This document shows, one piece after another, positions 1 through 8,053 of a stretch of DNA of 37,737 nt. The notes under the pieces are model-generated. The model was not told where the DNA came from, did not search any database, and worked only from the letters and a program-made list of their open reading frames with translations. The stretch spans positions 1 through 37,737 of the forward strand of contig JAAETT010000085.1 in assembly GCA_024228115.1 (NCBI GenBank). The letters run 5' to 3'. The translations under genes and the position numbers were made by a program. Each line of letters begins with the position of its first letter. Position 1 is the first letter of the stretch. The stretch is from a bacterium (GTDB lineage Bacteria; Myxococcota_A; UBA9160; UBA6930).

Positions 1-183
1 ATCTCGAAGTGACGGGACATCGGGCCGGACCTTCAAGGTCACGTGGCAAGGATGCCGCGAAGCCAACGGCGCTCGCTGGAGATGAGCCACCCGAGGGTTC
101 GGACCGCGCTTACGTCCAGCGCCCTCACGCCTTCCACCCCAACCATGAAGGGGAAGTTCGAGCTGAGGAGTCCGACGCAGCAT
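1..183 (-). CDS. RAYT / Y1 (IS200-like) transposase, N-terminal fragment cut by window edge
   Basis: A minus-strand reading frame starts at the ATG at 183-181 and stays open for 61 codons to the window edge. It begins MLRRTPQLEL, followed by HGWGGRREGAGRK and SRHPCHVTLKVRP. This Trp-Gly-Gly-Arg-Arg...Gly-Ala-Gly-Arg-Lys leader followed by a His-Pro-x-His-Val-Thr strand is the usual start of REP-associated tyrosine transposases, single-strand Y1 enzymes related to IS200/IS605 TnpA. The catalytic HUH motif and tyrosine would lie outside the window, so activity cannot be judged. Such proteins are usually single-copy domesticated transposases tied to short palindromic repeats. An inverted repeat lies about 90 bp upstream of the start. 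Confidence 0.8.
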   Translation of the reverse strand, partial: MLRRTPQLELPLHGWGGRREGAGRKRGPNPRVAHLQRAPLASRHPCHVTLKVRPDVPSLRD

Positions 184-558
184 GGTGTTGATAATGGCAT
201 TGTTTGAATGCGATGTCAAGGAACACCGACGAACACCGCTACCGGCCGCGATCCAGCCGAGAACCCGTACACAGCCCGCCCGACCCACGACCCCAAGCCG
301 ACCTTGGCCCCACCCAGGCGGGCTAAAGCGCCGCGCCCACGCGTCGGCCGGGCGAGAGCCCACCGCAGGATGAAAGGATGCCCTCACCCCCAACCCGTCC
401 GCCCTCAACAGCCCCGCGAAACCCAGGCTGGCCAACCGCCGCGCCCCGCAGGTGGCAATTCCCCGTGAGGCATGCGATCTACATGGGAGGGCTTTGCTCA
501 CCAGGCAGTCCCAAGAAGCCCAATGGCACGCCAAGCAAGTAGCCAAGGACTCTCGCGC
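184..558. other. Gene-free stretch between RAYT fragment and MATE gene
   Basis: I see no convincing gene here. The plus strand is C-rich and T-poor through roughly 240-460, and short open frames in it carry no recognisable domain. The stretch holds the nested inverted repeat at 273-324 and a short direct repeat (GAACACCG twice near 223-236). It lies between the start of the RAYT-type transposase and the end of the MATE gene. Confidence 0.6.
273..324. repeat. Nested inverted repeat upstream of the RAYT gene
   Basis: AGCCCGCC at 273-280 is exactly complementary to GGCGGGCT at 317-324. Inside it, CCAAG at 293-297 pairs with CTTGG at 303-307 around a 5-nt loop. Together they can form an outer 8-bp stem and an inner 5-bp stem separated by unpaired arms. 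RAYT and IS200/IS605 enzymes act on hairpins in single-stranded DNA, so a structure about 90 bp upstream of the transposase start is suggestive. Only one copy is visible, so calling it a REP element is inference. Confidence 0.4.
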
Positions 559-1923
559 CTAACGGCTTCCGCTCCCCGTGAATGCCGCCTCTCCAGCTCG
601 CGAAATCCACACGAGCAGGGCGACGGCCACGAGGGCGAGGCCTCCGGCCAGGCCCCACCACAGGCCCGCCAGGCCTGCGCTCGTCCGCAGGGCCAGCCAG
701 ATGCCGATGGGCAGGCCCAGGATCCAGTAGCCGATCAGATTGAAGACGGCGGCGGGGCGGGGGCGGCCGAGGCCGCGGAGGACGCCGCAGGCGACGACCT
801 GGATGCCGTCGAAGACCTGGAAGGCAGCTGCGATCGGTAGGATGCTCGCAGCCAACGCGATGACGGCGGCATCGGGTGTGTACGCCCGTGGCAGCAGGTC
901 GCGCAGCAGGACGAAGAGGGTGGCTGAAAGCGTCATGACGCCGGCGCCTCCGGCGATGCCCACCCAGCTTGCGCGGCGGGCCCGCTCGGGCCGGCCGGCA
1001 CCGATCAAGTTGCCGACGCGAACGGCGGTTCCCTGGGCGATTCCGAGGGGCATCATGAACGTGATCGATGCCAGGTTGAGCACGATCGTGTGAGCGGCCA
1101 GAGCGCGGGTACCCAGCCAACCTGCCACCAGGTTGGAGCCGCTGAAAGCCCACATCTCGAGACCCATCTGCACGGAGATTGGGATTCCCATCGCGAGCAG
1201 TCGCCGAAGGCCGGCCGGATCCCAGGCGGCGCGGCTCCAGGGGATCCATCCGCCCTGGTGGTATCCGCGAAACCAGACGAGGCCTAACAATGCCAGGCCC
1301 GAGAGGATCCGCGTGAGCGAGGTCGCGATACCCGCGCCCTCCAGGCCCAGGGCGGGGGATCCGAGGTGGCCGAAAATGAAGACCCAGTTGAAGAACACGT
1401 TCCACAGGTTGGCGATCAATACGACCCACATGGCTGGGCGCACGAGTTCGCGGGCCTGGAGGTATTGCCGCAAGGCTGCGGCACCGAGCAGGAAGGGCAC
1501 ACTCGGAAGCTGCACTCGCGTGTAGGTATGTGCACCGGCGGCAAGTTCTGGATCCTGGCCCATCGCGAGCAGCACGTTCTCGCTCAACGACCACAGGAAG
1601 ACGAGGAGCACGGAGAGCACGGCAGCAAGTACGACGCCTTGCTGAAGGGCCAGCCGCGCGCGCTCGCCGTCGCCAGCACCATGAGCCTGGGCGACGATCG
1701 GGTCGAGGCCGAACAAGATGCCCAGCGCCATCTGAAGGGTCGCGAAGATCCAGAAGTTGGCGATTGCGGCTGCAGCGAGGGCTTCGACGCTGACCCGGCC
1801 CACCATCAGTGTGTCGACGAAACCCATCATCATGGTGCCGAGCAGGGCGGTCACCACGGGCACGGCCAGGCGCAGCAGGTGACGAGCTTCGCCGCCGATC
1901 GTCTCCGTGGTGGGCGGGCCCAT
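559..1923 (-). CDS. MATE family multidrug efflux transporter
   Basis: A 454-residue polytopic membrane protein with two repeated MatE halves, the normal size for the family. The N-terminal half shows the typical PVVTALLGTMMMGFVDTLMVG stretch near residues 20-40 and the QLPSVPF loop after helix 4. The second half repeats the pattern with GIPISVQMGLEMW and PLGIAQGTAVRVGN. MATE proteins export cationic drugs or metabolites using a Na+ or H+ gradient across the inner membrane. The gene follows the HAD hydrolase on the same strand with an 11-bp gap, so the two are probably co-transcribed. The substrate cannot be told from sequence. The short hydrophilic C-terminus is unremarkable. Confidence 0.93.
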   Translation of the reverse strand: MGPPTTETIGGEARHLLRLAVPVVTALLGTMMMGFVDTLMVGRVSVEALAAAAIANFWIFATLQMALGILFGLDPIVAQAHGAGDGERARLALQQGVVLAAVLSVLLVFLWSLSENVLLAMGQDPELAAGAHTYTRVQLPSVPFLLGAAALRQYLQARELVRPAMWVVLIANLWNVFFNWVFIFGHLGSPALGLEGAGIATSLTRILSGLALLGLVWFRGYHQGGWIPWSRAAWDPAGLRRLLAMGIPISVQMGLEMWAFSGSNLVAGWLGTRALAAHTIVLNLASITFMMPLGIAQGTAVRVGNLIGAGRPERARRASWVGIAGGAGVMTLSATLFVLLRDLLPRAYTPDAAVIALAASILPIAAAFQVFDGIQVVACGVLRGLGRPRPAAVFNLIGYWILGLPIGIWLALRTSAGLAGLWWGLAGGLALVAVALLVWISRAGEAAFTGSGSR

Positions 1924-1934
1924 GCTGGGTGGGC

Positions 1935-2564
1935 TCAGGAGAGGTCGATGCCGACCAGTTCCGTCAGCGCGGCGAGGGCGGGCTCTGGGGCGTCGACCTT
2001 GATCGTATGCATGCCGAGGCTGCGTGCCGTCTTCAGGTTGCGGCCGATGTCATCCAGGAATACGGCCTCGCGGGGTTGGACGTCGAGTTCCTGGCAGGCG
2101 AGTTCGTAGATGCGCGGGTCCGGCTTGCGCAAACCGGTCTTGGCCGATTCGACCACGACGTGAAAGAGGGCGCTGAATTCGTGGGGGGAGTTTGCCGGCG
2201 CGCTCTCGTCGACCCAGTTGTTGGTCAAGGCGGCGACCAGGAAGTCGGCGGCGCGCAGGCGATCGATCGCGCGCAGCATGCTGGGCCGCGGGGCGCATTC
2301 GCTGATCCGCCGCATCATCTCCCTGGCCGAGAGCGGATGGCCGCCCGCCCGACACTCGGCGTCGAAATCCCGTTCGAAGGTCTCGCGGTCGATCTCGCCT
2401 CGCTCGAGCCGGGACCAGGCTCCTGTGGGGCCCGTCTCGACCACCAGACGGTTCACGAAACCGTCCGGGATGCCGAGATCGCGCTCGTACGCGGCAATCG
2501 TGTGGAGCGGTGAATCGACGACGACTCCGCCGAGATCGAAGATGACAGCCCGGAAATCCGACAT
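1935..2564 (-). CDS. HAD superfamily hydrolase (YihX / epoxide-hydrolase N-terminal-like)
   Basis: A 209-residue HAD-fold protein. Motif I is FDLGGVVVDS near residues 9-18, with the nucleophile Asp followed by Gly at +2, as in YihX-like and soluble epoxide hydrolase N-terminal phosphatases. Motif II is LTNNW, motif III the Lys in TGLRKPDPRIYE, and motif IV FLDDIGRN. The cap is the small helical C1 type. Members dephosphorylate small organic phosphates, and the substrate here is unknown. It lies 11 bp upstream of the MATE gene and is divergent from the EAL gene. No strong ribosome-binding site precedes the ATG, but the frame begins directly with the first beta strand, which supports this start. 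Confidence 0.88.
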   Translation of the reverse strand: MSDFRAVIFDLGGVVVDSPLHTIAAYERDLGIPDGFVNRLVVETGPTGAWSRLERGEIDRETFERDFDAECRAGGHPLSAREMMRRISECAPRPSMLRAIDRLRAADFLVAALTNNWVDESAPANSPHEFSALFHVVVESAKTGLRKPDPRIYELACQELDVQPREAVFLDDIGRNLKTARSLGMHTIKVDAPEPALAALTELVGIDLS

Positions 2565-2668
2565 GGCCGGGCACCGTAGCTCAGCCGTCCGAAGAGAGCC
2601 CCGGGCCCGGGTCGAACGCCCCAGGCTCAGGGCTCAATCCGCACCTCCGAAACGCCGATGACGCACCG

Positions 2669-3961
2669 GTGAGCGAAGCCGAGCTGGAGAAGGACGAGAG
2701 GGACGCTGGAAACCGTCTCCCGCGAACCGCTGTCCTGCCGCGGCTCGGCGACGTCCTGCCGTCCCTCGTCCAACAATACGGCTGCGGGAAGTGCCTTGGG
2801 ATCGTGCTGGTCGATGGCACCTGCCTGAGCGGCATCGAGCGAAACCACGGTTCGGAGGCGAGCAAGGCGGCGCTTCGCAACCTGAGTGCTCTCGTCTATG
2901 ACGTGGCGGCGGATCAGCTCGACGGGGATGAAGTGGTCGTCACGGGAGAAACCGGGCGCTTCGAAATCGCTGTCGCTTTCTTTCGCGGTGACGGAGACGG
3001 AGGCTTCTACCGCAACGAGCTTCCGAGCCTCGCGCGGGGGATCGAGACGGCGATCGAGAGGCAGGGGGTCAAGCTGGTCTACCCCTATTCGCGGCGCATG
3101 CCGCAGTTCTCGGTGGGCTATGCAGCGGTTCAGCGCAATCCCTTCCGCGGTGCGGAGAACCAGATTCGCGAGGCGCTTTCGGAGGCACGGGAAGATGCCG
3201 ATCTTCAGGCGCGAATGGACGCCCGGCATCGGCGCCGGACATTCCAGGCCATGGTACTCGCGGGAGAGGTCTCCTCGGTCTACGAGCCGATCGTCGATGT
3301 CACGACCAAGACCGTCTACGGCTACGAAGCCCTCGTGCGCGGGCCCGAGGGCAGCGCGTTTCGCAGTCCGCTGGCGCTCTTTGATGCCGCCGAAGACGAA
3401 GGCCTGCTCTTCGAACTCGACTGCCTCTGTCGGCGTGCGGGTCTCGAAGGAGCGACGGAAATCCAGACGGGTACGGCCCTCTTCTTGAACGTTCGGCCCA
3501 CCTCGATTCACGATCCCTACTTCGCTCCGGATGAGCTCGTCCACACGCTCCAGCGCACCAATCTCCGGCCGAGTGACGTGGTGTTCGAGATCTCGGAGCA
3601 GGAGTCGATCGAGAATTTCGATGCGTTCCGCGAGGTCCGGGACGCGTACCGCGCACTGGGCTTCCGCTTTGCGCTTGACGATACGGGTGCCGGTTATGCG
3701 AGCCTTCAGGCGGTCATCGAGCTGGAGCCGGAGTTCATCAAGGTGGACCGCGCCCTGGTAACGGGCCTGGATACGGATCCCGCCCGCAAGGCGTTGCTCC
3801 AGGCCCTTCAAGCGGTCGCCAACACGATTGGCGCCAAGATCATCGGCGAAGGGCTCGACAGGCTCGAGGAACTCGAAGTGCTGAAGGAGTTGAACATCTC
3901 CTTCGGCCAGGGTTGGCTCTTCGGCAAGCCCACGCCACTGCGTGCAGGGAGCGAGGGCTGA
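2669..3961 (+). CDS. Degenerate GGDEF / EAL domain protein, predicted c-di-GMP phosphodiesterase
   Basis: 430 residues, starting with GTG. Residues about 25-180 resemble a GGDEF fold, but the signature is replaced by TGETGRF (92-98), so cyclase activity is unlikely. Residues about 195-425 form an EAL domain with the expected catalytic set: E220 in YEALVRG, N274, E307, D337-D338 in DDTGAGY, K358 in FIKVD, E394 in GEGL and Q414 in GQGW. The domain should therefore hydrolyse c-di-GMP to pGpG. There is no membrane segment or sensor domain, so the protein looks cytosolic and may be controlled through the inactive GGDEF part. The DDTG form, rather than DDFG, is a mild deviation. The dienelactone hydrolase gene follows 31 bp later. 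Confidence 0.9.
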   Translation: MSEAELEKDERDAGNRLPRTAVLPRLGDVLPSLVQQYGCGKCLGIVLVDGTCLSGIERNHGSEASKAALRNLSALVYDVAADQLDGDEVVVTGETGRFEIAVAFFRGDGDGGFYRNELPSLARGIETAIERQGVKLVYPYSRRMPQFSVGYAAVQRNPFRGAENQIREALSEAREDADLQARMDARHRRRTFQAMVLAGEVSSVYEPIVDVTTKTVYGYEALVRGPEGSAFRSPLALFDAAEDEGLLFELDCLCRRAGLEGATEIQTGTALFLNVRPTSIHDPYFAPDELVHTLQRTNLRPSDVVFEISEQESIENFDAFREVRDAYRALGFRFALDDTGAGYASLQAVIELEPEFIKVDRALVTGLDTDPARKALLQALQAVANTIGAKIIGEGLDRLEELEVLKELNISFGQGWLFGKPTPLRAGSEG

Positions 3962-3992
3962 ATCCACCAGACGCCCGATGTATGGTCCGGGC

Positions 3993-4766
3993 ATGTTGGA
4001 TGGATTCGAGACTCGCGAGGTGACGCTCGAAGGCGTGACGCGCACGGTTCATCGTCGCGGCGATGGCCCCGGCGTGCTGGTGATGCACGAGATACCAGGC
4101 ATCACGCCGCAGGTCGCGCAGTTCGGACGGATCGTGGCAGACGCCGGATTCACCGTCGAGATGCCGGAACTCTTCGGCGTTCTCAACAAGCCCATTTCGG
4201 GCGGCTATGTGGCGGGCCAGATGCTTCGGGCGTGCATCAGCCGGGAGTTCCACGTGCTCGCTGCCCACGGCGCCAGCCCGATCACGGATTGGCTGCGAGC
4301 GCTTGCGCGTGCGCTCCACGAAGAGATCGGCGGCAAGGGCATCGGCGCGATCGGAATGTGCCTGACGGGCAACTTCGCACTGGCCTTGATGATGGAACCC
4401 GCGCTGATGGCGCCGGTGCTCTCCCAGCCATCCCTGCCGTTCGGGTTCGGCAAGGAGCGGCGTGCCGCGTTGCATGTGACACCAGAGCAGCTTGCGTGTG
4501 TCAAGAAACGCGCGGCCGAAGGCGCCGGGGTTCTTGGGCTGCGTTTTACCCACGATCCCCTGTGTCCGCCGGAACGCTTCGAGACATTGCGACGCGAGCT
4601 GGGTGATGGCTTCGAAGGAATCGAAATCGATTCGGGGCGCGGCAATGCCCATGGGATCAGCCGTATCGCTCATAGCGTGGTGGCCGCAGATTTCGTGGAC
4701 GAAACCGGCCACCCGACCCGAGAGGCCATGGATCGCGTGCTGGGCTTGTTCGCCGAGCGCCTCTAG
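3993..4766 (+). CDS. Dienelactone hydrolase family protein
   Basis: A 257-residue alpha/beta hydrolase of the DLH type. The nucleophile elbow is GMCLTG with C123, and the triad is completed by D188 (FTHDPLCP) and H220 (NAHGISR). E33 in MHEIPG matches the Glu that holds the Cys in dienelactone hydrolases. The family hydrolyses dienelactones in chloroaromatic breakdown, but many members act on other esters, so the substrate is open. I chose the ATG at 3993 because the family fold begins just after it; an in-frame ATG at 3942 would overlap the end of the EAL gene. The next gene, rarD-like, is convergent. Confidence 0.88.
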   Translation: MLDGFETREVTLEGVTRTVHRRGDGPGVLVMHEIPGITPQVAQFGRIVADAGFTVEMPELFGVLNKPISGGYVAGQMLRACISREFHVLAAHGASPITDWLRALARALHEEIGGKGIGAIGMCLTGNFALALMMEPALMAPVLSQPSLPFGFGKERRAALHVTPEQLACVKKRAAEGAGVLGLRFTHDPLCPPERFETLRRELGDGFEGIEIDSGRGNAHGISRIAHSVVAADFVDETGHPTREAMDRVLGLFAERL

Positions 4767-4821
4767 AAACGGGCGGAGACTCCAGCAACGGAAACTGCGG
4801 AAAGAACGTCCCCGCTCTCCG

Positions 4822-5685
4822 CTACCGGCTTCTCCTCCGCCAGGAGTCGTAGGTGAAGAGCGCCAGCGCGAGCCAGATGCACGAGAACGCGATTCCGTGG
4901 GCTCTCGAAAAGGGTTCGGCGTAGACGAACACGGCCAGCAGGAAGCCGATGCTGGGTGCGATGTATTGGAAGAGGCCGAGGACCGAGAGTGTCAAGCGCC
5001 GAGCCGCACTGGCGAACCACAGCAGGGGCAGGGCGGTGGCCGGACCTGCAGCAAGGAGCAGCGTCTCCTCCAGAGGGCTGAGGCCCTCGGCGAGTGCTCC
5101 GCCCGTGGGTTCCACGCCAAATACCAGAAGCAGCACGGCGAGAGGCGCGAGCAGGCCGGTTTCGAACCACAGCCCGGGGATCGGCCGGACGTGGCTCAGC
5201 TTGTGGATCAAACCGTACAGCCCAAAGCTGGTTGCAAGCGCGAGGGAGACCCAAGGCAACCCCGAAAATTGCCAGCCGAGGACTGCGACACCCCCTGCCG
5301 CGATGGCGACCGCCAGCGCCTGCAGGGGCCAGATCCGTTCGCCCAATGCCACGCGGCCGAGAAACACGCTGAACAACGGGTTCAGGTAGTAGCCGAAGCT
5401 CGCTTCGAGCAACTGGTCGTGGTTGACGGCCCAGATGTAGATCAGCCAGTTCGTGCCGATCAGCACGCTGCTCATGCTGAGTCGCACGGCTTCTCGTGGT
5501 TCGCGGAGAAAGATGCGGAGCTCCGGGAGCCGGCGAAGCAACCCGAGCAGCAGCAAGGTGAACGCCACCGTGCCGACGACCCGCCAGGCGAGAATTTCCG
5601 TGGCCGGAACCGCCGCGAGTGCCTTCCAGTAGATCGGTAGGATTCCCCATGCTCCGTAGGCGAGCAGGGCGTAGACGACTCCCAT
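4822..5685 (-). CDS. rarD: RarD-type EamA family permease
   Basis: 287 residues with about ten hydrophobic helices. The sequence matches RarD closely: GVVYALLAYGAWGILPIYWK at the start, then IGTNWLIYIWAVN and SFGYYLNPLFSVFLG in the middle. RarD is an inner-membrane permease of the drug/metabolite transporter superfamily. Its name comes from a chloramphenicol-sensitivity phenotype and its natural substrate is unsettled. A ribosome-binding GGAG (complement of 5692-5695) lies 6 nt before the ATG at 5685. The divergent ABC gene starts only 14 bp away, so each gene's promoter must lie inside the other's coding region or the signals must overlap. Confidence 0.9.
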   Translation of the reverse strand: MGVVYALLAYGAWGILPIYWKALAAVPATEILAWRVVGTVAFTLLLLGLLRRLPELRIFLREPREAVRLSMSSVLIGTNWLIYIWAVNHDQLLEASFGYYLNPLFSVFLGRVALGERIWPLQALAVAIAAGGVAVLGWQFSGLPWVSLALATSFGLYGLIHKLSHVRPIPGLWFETGLLAPLAVLLLVFGVEPTGGALAEGLSPLEETLLLAAGPATALPLLWFASAARRLTLSVLGLFQYIAPSIGFLLAVFVYAEPFSRAHGIAFSCIWLALALFTYDSWRRRSR

Positions 5686-5699
5686 GGTAAGCTCCGCGC

Positions 5700-6473
5700 G
5701 TGATCGTGCTCCACGAGCTCGTGAAGCGCTACGGCGCAGAAGCCGAGACCCGGGCGGTCGAGGGTATCTCTCTTCGTGTGGCGGCGGGCGAGTGCGTATT
5801 TCTGGTGGGCGGCTCCGGTTGCGGCAAGACCACGACCCTGAAGATGGTGAATCGCCTGATCGAGCCCACCTCGGGAAGAGTCGAGATCGACGGGCACGAT
5901 CACCGCGGGCTTCCCGCCCACGAACTCCGCCGCCGGATCGGCTACGGCTTCCAGCAGGTCGGCTTGTTTCCCCATCTCAGCGTGGCGGAAAACATCGCGA
6001 TCACTCCGGAACTCCTGGGTTGGGAGAGGGGCCGAATCAATGCCCGCGTGGACGAACTGCTCGATCGCGTGGAGTTACCCGCCGCCGAATTCCGCAACCG
6101 CGCGCCGTCCGAGCTCTCCGGTGGACAGCAGCAACGAGTAGGCTTGGCTCGTGCCCTGGCGGCGGAACCGGAGATCCTTCTGCTCGACGAACCGTTCGGT
6201 GCGCTCGATCCGCTGACCCGGGATCGTCTCCAGGATTCGTTTCGAGCGCTCCGGGAATCTCTCGGCTTGACCGTGATGTTCGTCAGCCACGACATGGTCG
6301 AGGCGATTCTGCTCGCAGATCGCATCGCGGTGATGCACGCGGGGCGGATCCTGCAGATTGGCACCCCGGCCGAGTTGCTCGCCGCCCCCGCCCACCCGCG
6401 CGTCGCGGAGCTGCTCGAATCGCCGCGTCGTCAGCGCGACGCCGTGGATCGGCTGCTCGAGGGAAGCTCATGA
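5700..6473 (+). CDS. Osmoprotectant (OpuC/OsmU-type) ABC transporter ATP-binding subunit
   Basis: A 257-residue ABC ATPase starting with GTG. It has the Walker A GGSGCGKTT, signature LSGGQQQRVGLARALA, Walker B ILLLDEPFGALD and switch His in SHD. The KMVNRLIEPTSG stretch after Walker A is typical of glycine betaine/carnitine/choline importers (ProV, OpuCA, OsmV). Unlike OpuCA it ends soon after the ATPase domain and has no CBS pair, the module that senses ionic strength in that protein. The stop overlaps the next start as ATGA at 6470-6473, so the two subunits are translationally coupled. It lies 14 bp from the divergent rarD start. Confidence 0.92.
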   Translation: MIVLHELVKRYGAEAETRAVEGISLRVAAGECVFLVGGSGCGKTTTLKMVNRLIEPTSGRVEIDGHDHRGLPAHELRRRIGYGFQQVGLFPHLSVAENIAITPELLGWERGRINARVDELLDRVELPAAEFRNRAPSELSGGQQQRVGLARALAAEPEILLLDEPFGALDPLTRDRLQDSFRALRESLGLTVMFVSHDMVEAILLADRIAVMHAGRILQIGTPAELLAAPAHPRVAELLESPRRQRDAVDRLLEGSS

Positions 6474-8026
6474 GCGAGCAGCTCGCTCTCCTGCCCGAAC
6501 GCCTTACCGCGCACCTGCAGCTCACACTGGTCGCTCTGGCCTTCGGCATGGCCATCGCCATCCCGCTGGGCATCGCCGTCACCCGTCGGCGCAGCCTGGA
6601 AGGGGGCGTGCTCGGCGTGGCGAGCGTCATCCAGACGATCCCCAGCCTGGCGTTGCTGGCGATCATGGTGCCAACGCTCGCGGGGTTGGCCGTGTGGCTC
6701 GAGGGGCTCGGTGTCGAGCTGCGTAGCATCGGCTACCCGCCTGCGATCGTCGCGCTCTCGCTCTACAGCATCCTGCCGATCTTGCGGAACACCGTCGCGG
6801 GAATCAGCGGCGTCGATCCGGCCTTGGTGGAAGCGGCGCGCGGGGTCGGGATGACGCCGCGCCAACAACTGCTTCGGGTGGAGCTGCCACTGGCACTACC
6901 GGTCGTGGTCGCCGGCGTGCGCACGGCTGCGGTCTGGGTCGTGGGCACGGCCACACTCTCGACGCCGGTCGGGGCCACGAGCCTCGGCAACTTCATCTTC
7001 ACCGGGCTTCAGACGCGCAACTTCACGGCGGTCTGGGTCGGTTGCCTGGCGGCTGCCGGCCTGGCGCTCCTCCTGGATGGTCTGATCGCGGCGCTCGAGT
7101 CCGGCGTGCGCAACCGGAGTCGAGCGCGGGTGGGTGCGGTCCTGGCCCTCGTTCTCGGGCTCTACGCCTACGTGGCGTTCGCCTTCGTTGCGGATGGAAG
7201 CCGCACCGGCGACCGGCCCGTCTTGATCGGGTCCAAGACCTTCACGGAGCAATACATCCTCTCCGAGCTGGTGGCCGGCTGGGTTCGCGAAGAAACCGGG
7301 AGGGATTCGCGAGCTCTGGAATCTCTCGGCTCCACCGTGGCATTCGACGCACTCCGCGAAAGCCAGATCGATCTCTACATCGACTACTCGGGCACGATCT
7401 GGGCGACGGTGATGAAACGCCAAGGCCTTCCGGAAAGTCGGGAAGCCGTCCTGCGAGAAGTGGGCGAGTGGCTTGCCGCCGAGCATGGCATCGCGCTCGT
7501 TGCGGCTCTGGGCTTCGAGAACACCTATGCCCTCGGTATGCGCGCGGATCGAGCCCGCGAACTCGGCGTATCGCGCATCGGCGATCTACCGCGCGTCGCC
7601 CCGGGTCTCGAGATCGGCGGCGATCTCGAGTTCTTCAGCCGCGCCGAATGGAAGGCGCTGGAGGCGCGCTACGGCCTGTCGTTCTCCGAGGAGCGGAGCA
7701 TGGACCCGGGCCTCATGTATCAGGCCGTGGCCGGCGGGGAGGTCGATGTGATCAGTGCGTTCTCCACGGATGGCCGGATCGCGGCCTACGATCTGGTGCT
7801 GCTGGAAGATGATCTTGGCGTCATACCGCCCTACGACGCCATCCTGCTCGCGAGTCCGCGCCTCAGCCGGGAGGCCCCGGACGTGCTCGATGCACTCCGC
7901 GCCCTGGAGGGAACGATCGACGAGCCGCGGATGCAGGGCCTCAACTATTCAGTGGATGAGGATGGCGACAGCCCCGCAGCAGTGGCGGCGAAGCTGCTTC
8001 GCGAGATCCGGGAACCCTTGGAGTAG
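6470..8026 (+). CDS. Fused permease and substrate-binding protein of osmoprotectant ABC importer
   Basis: 518 residues. Residues about 1-215 form the permease, with LQLTLVALAFGMAIAIPLGI, then IQTIPSLALLAIM and the EAARGVGMTPRQQLLRVELPLALP loop that contacts the ATPase. A helix near 225-245 then leads to an OpuAC-type binding domain that begins RPVLIGSKTFTEQYIL and runs to the end. Family members bind glycine betaine, choline, carnitine or similar solutes, and fusion tethers the receptor to the membrane. With the preceding ATPase it makes a complete two-gene importer. GAGG lies 7 nt before the ATG and the start overlaps the ATPase stop. The ligand is not resolved. Confidence 0.92.
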   Translation: MSEQLALLPERLTAHLQLTLVALAFGMAIAIPLGIAVTRRRSLEGGVLGVASVIQTIPSLALLAIMVPTLAGLAVWLEGLGVELRSIGYPPAIVALSLYSILPILRNTVAGISGVDPALVEAARGVGMTPRQQLLRVELPLALPVVVAGVRTAAVWVVGTATLSTPVGATSLGNFIFTGLQTRNFTAVWVGCLAAAGLALLLDGLIAALESGVRNRSRARVGAVLALVLGLYAYVAFAFVADGSRTGDRPVLIGSKTFTEQYILSELVAGWVREETGRDSRALESLGSTVAFDALRESQIDLYIDYSGTIWATVMKRQGLPESREAVLREVGEWLAAEHGIALVAALGFENTYALGMRADRARELGVSRIGDLPRVAPGLEIGGDLEFFSRAEWKALEARYGLSFSEERSMDPGLMYQAVAGGEVDVISAFSTDGRIAAYDLVLLEDDLGVIPPYDAILLASPRLSREAPDVLDALRALEGTIDEPRMQGLNYSVDEDGDSPAAVAAKLLREIREPLE

Positions 8027-8053
8027 GGCTCCAACACAAGCGGCGGCCCTCTC

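Noticed and set aside
479-1594. Long minus-strand frame inside the MATE gene.
   Set aside because: Arg/Pro-rich product with no domain, fully overlapped by a clear transporter; a shadow of GC-rich codon bias.
2627-4045. Long minus-strand frame opposite the EAL gene (472 codons).
   Set aside because: No recognisable fold, and the opposite strand encodes an EAL domain with all catalytic residues.
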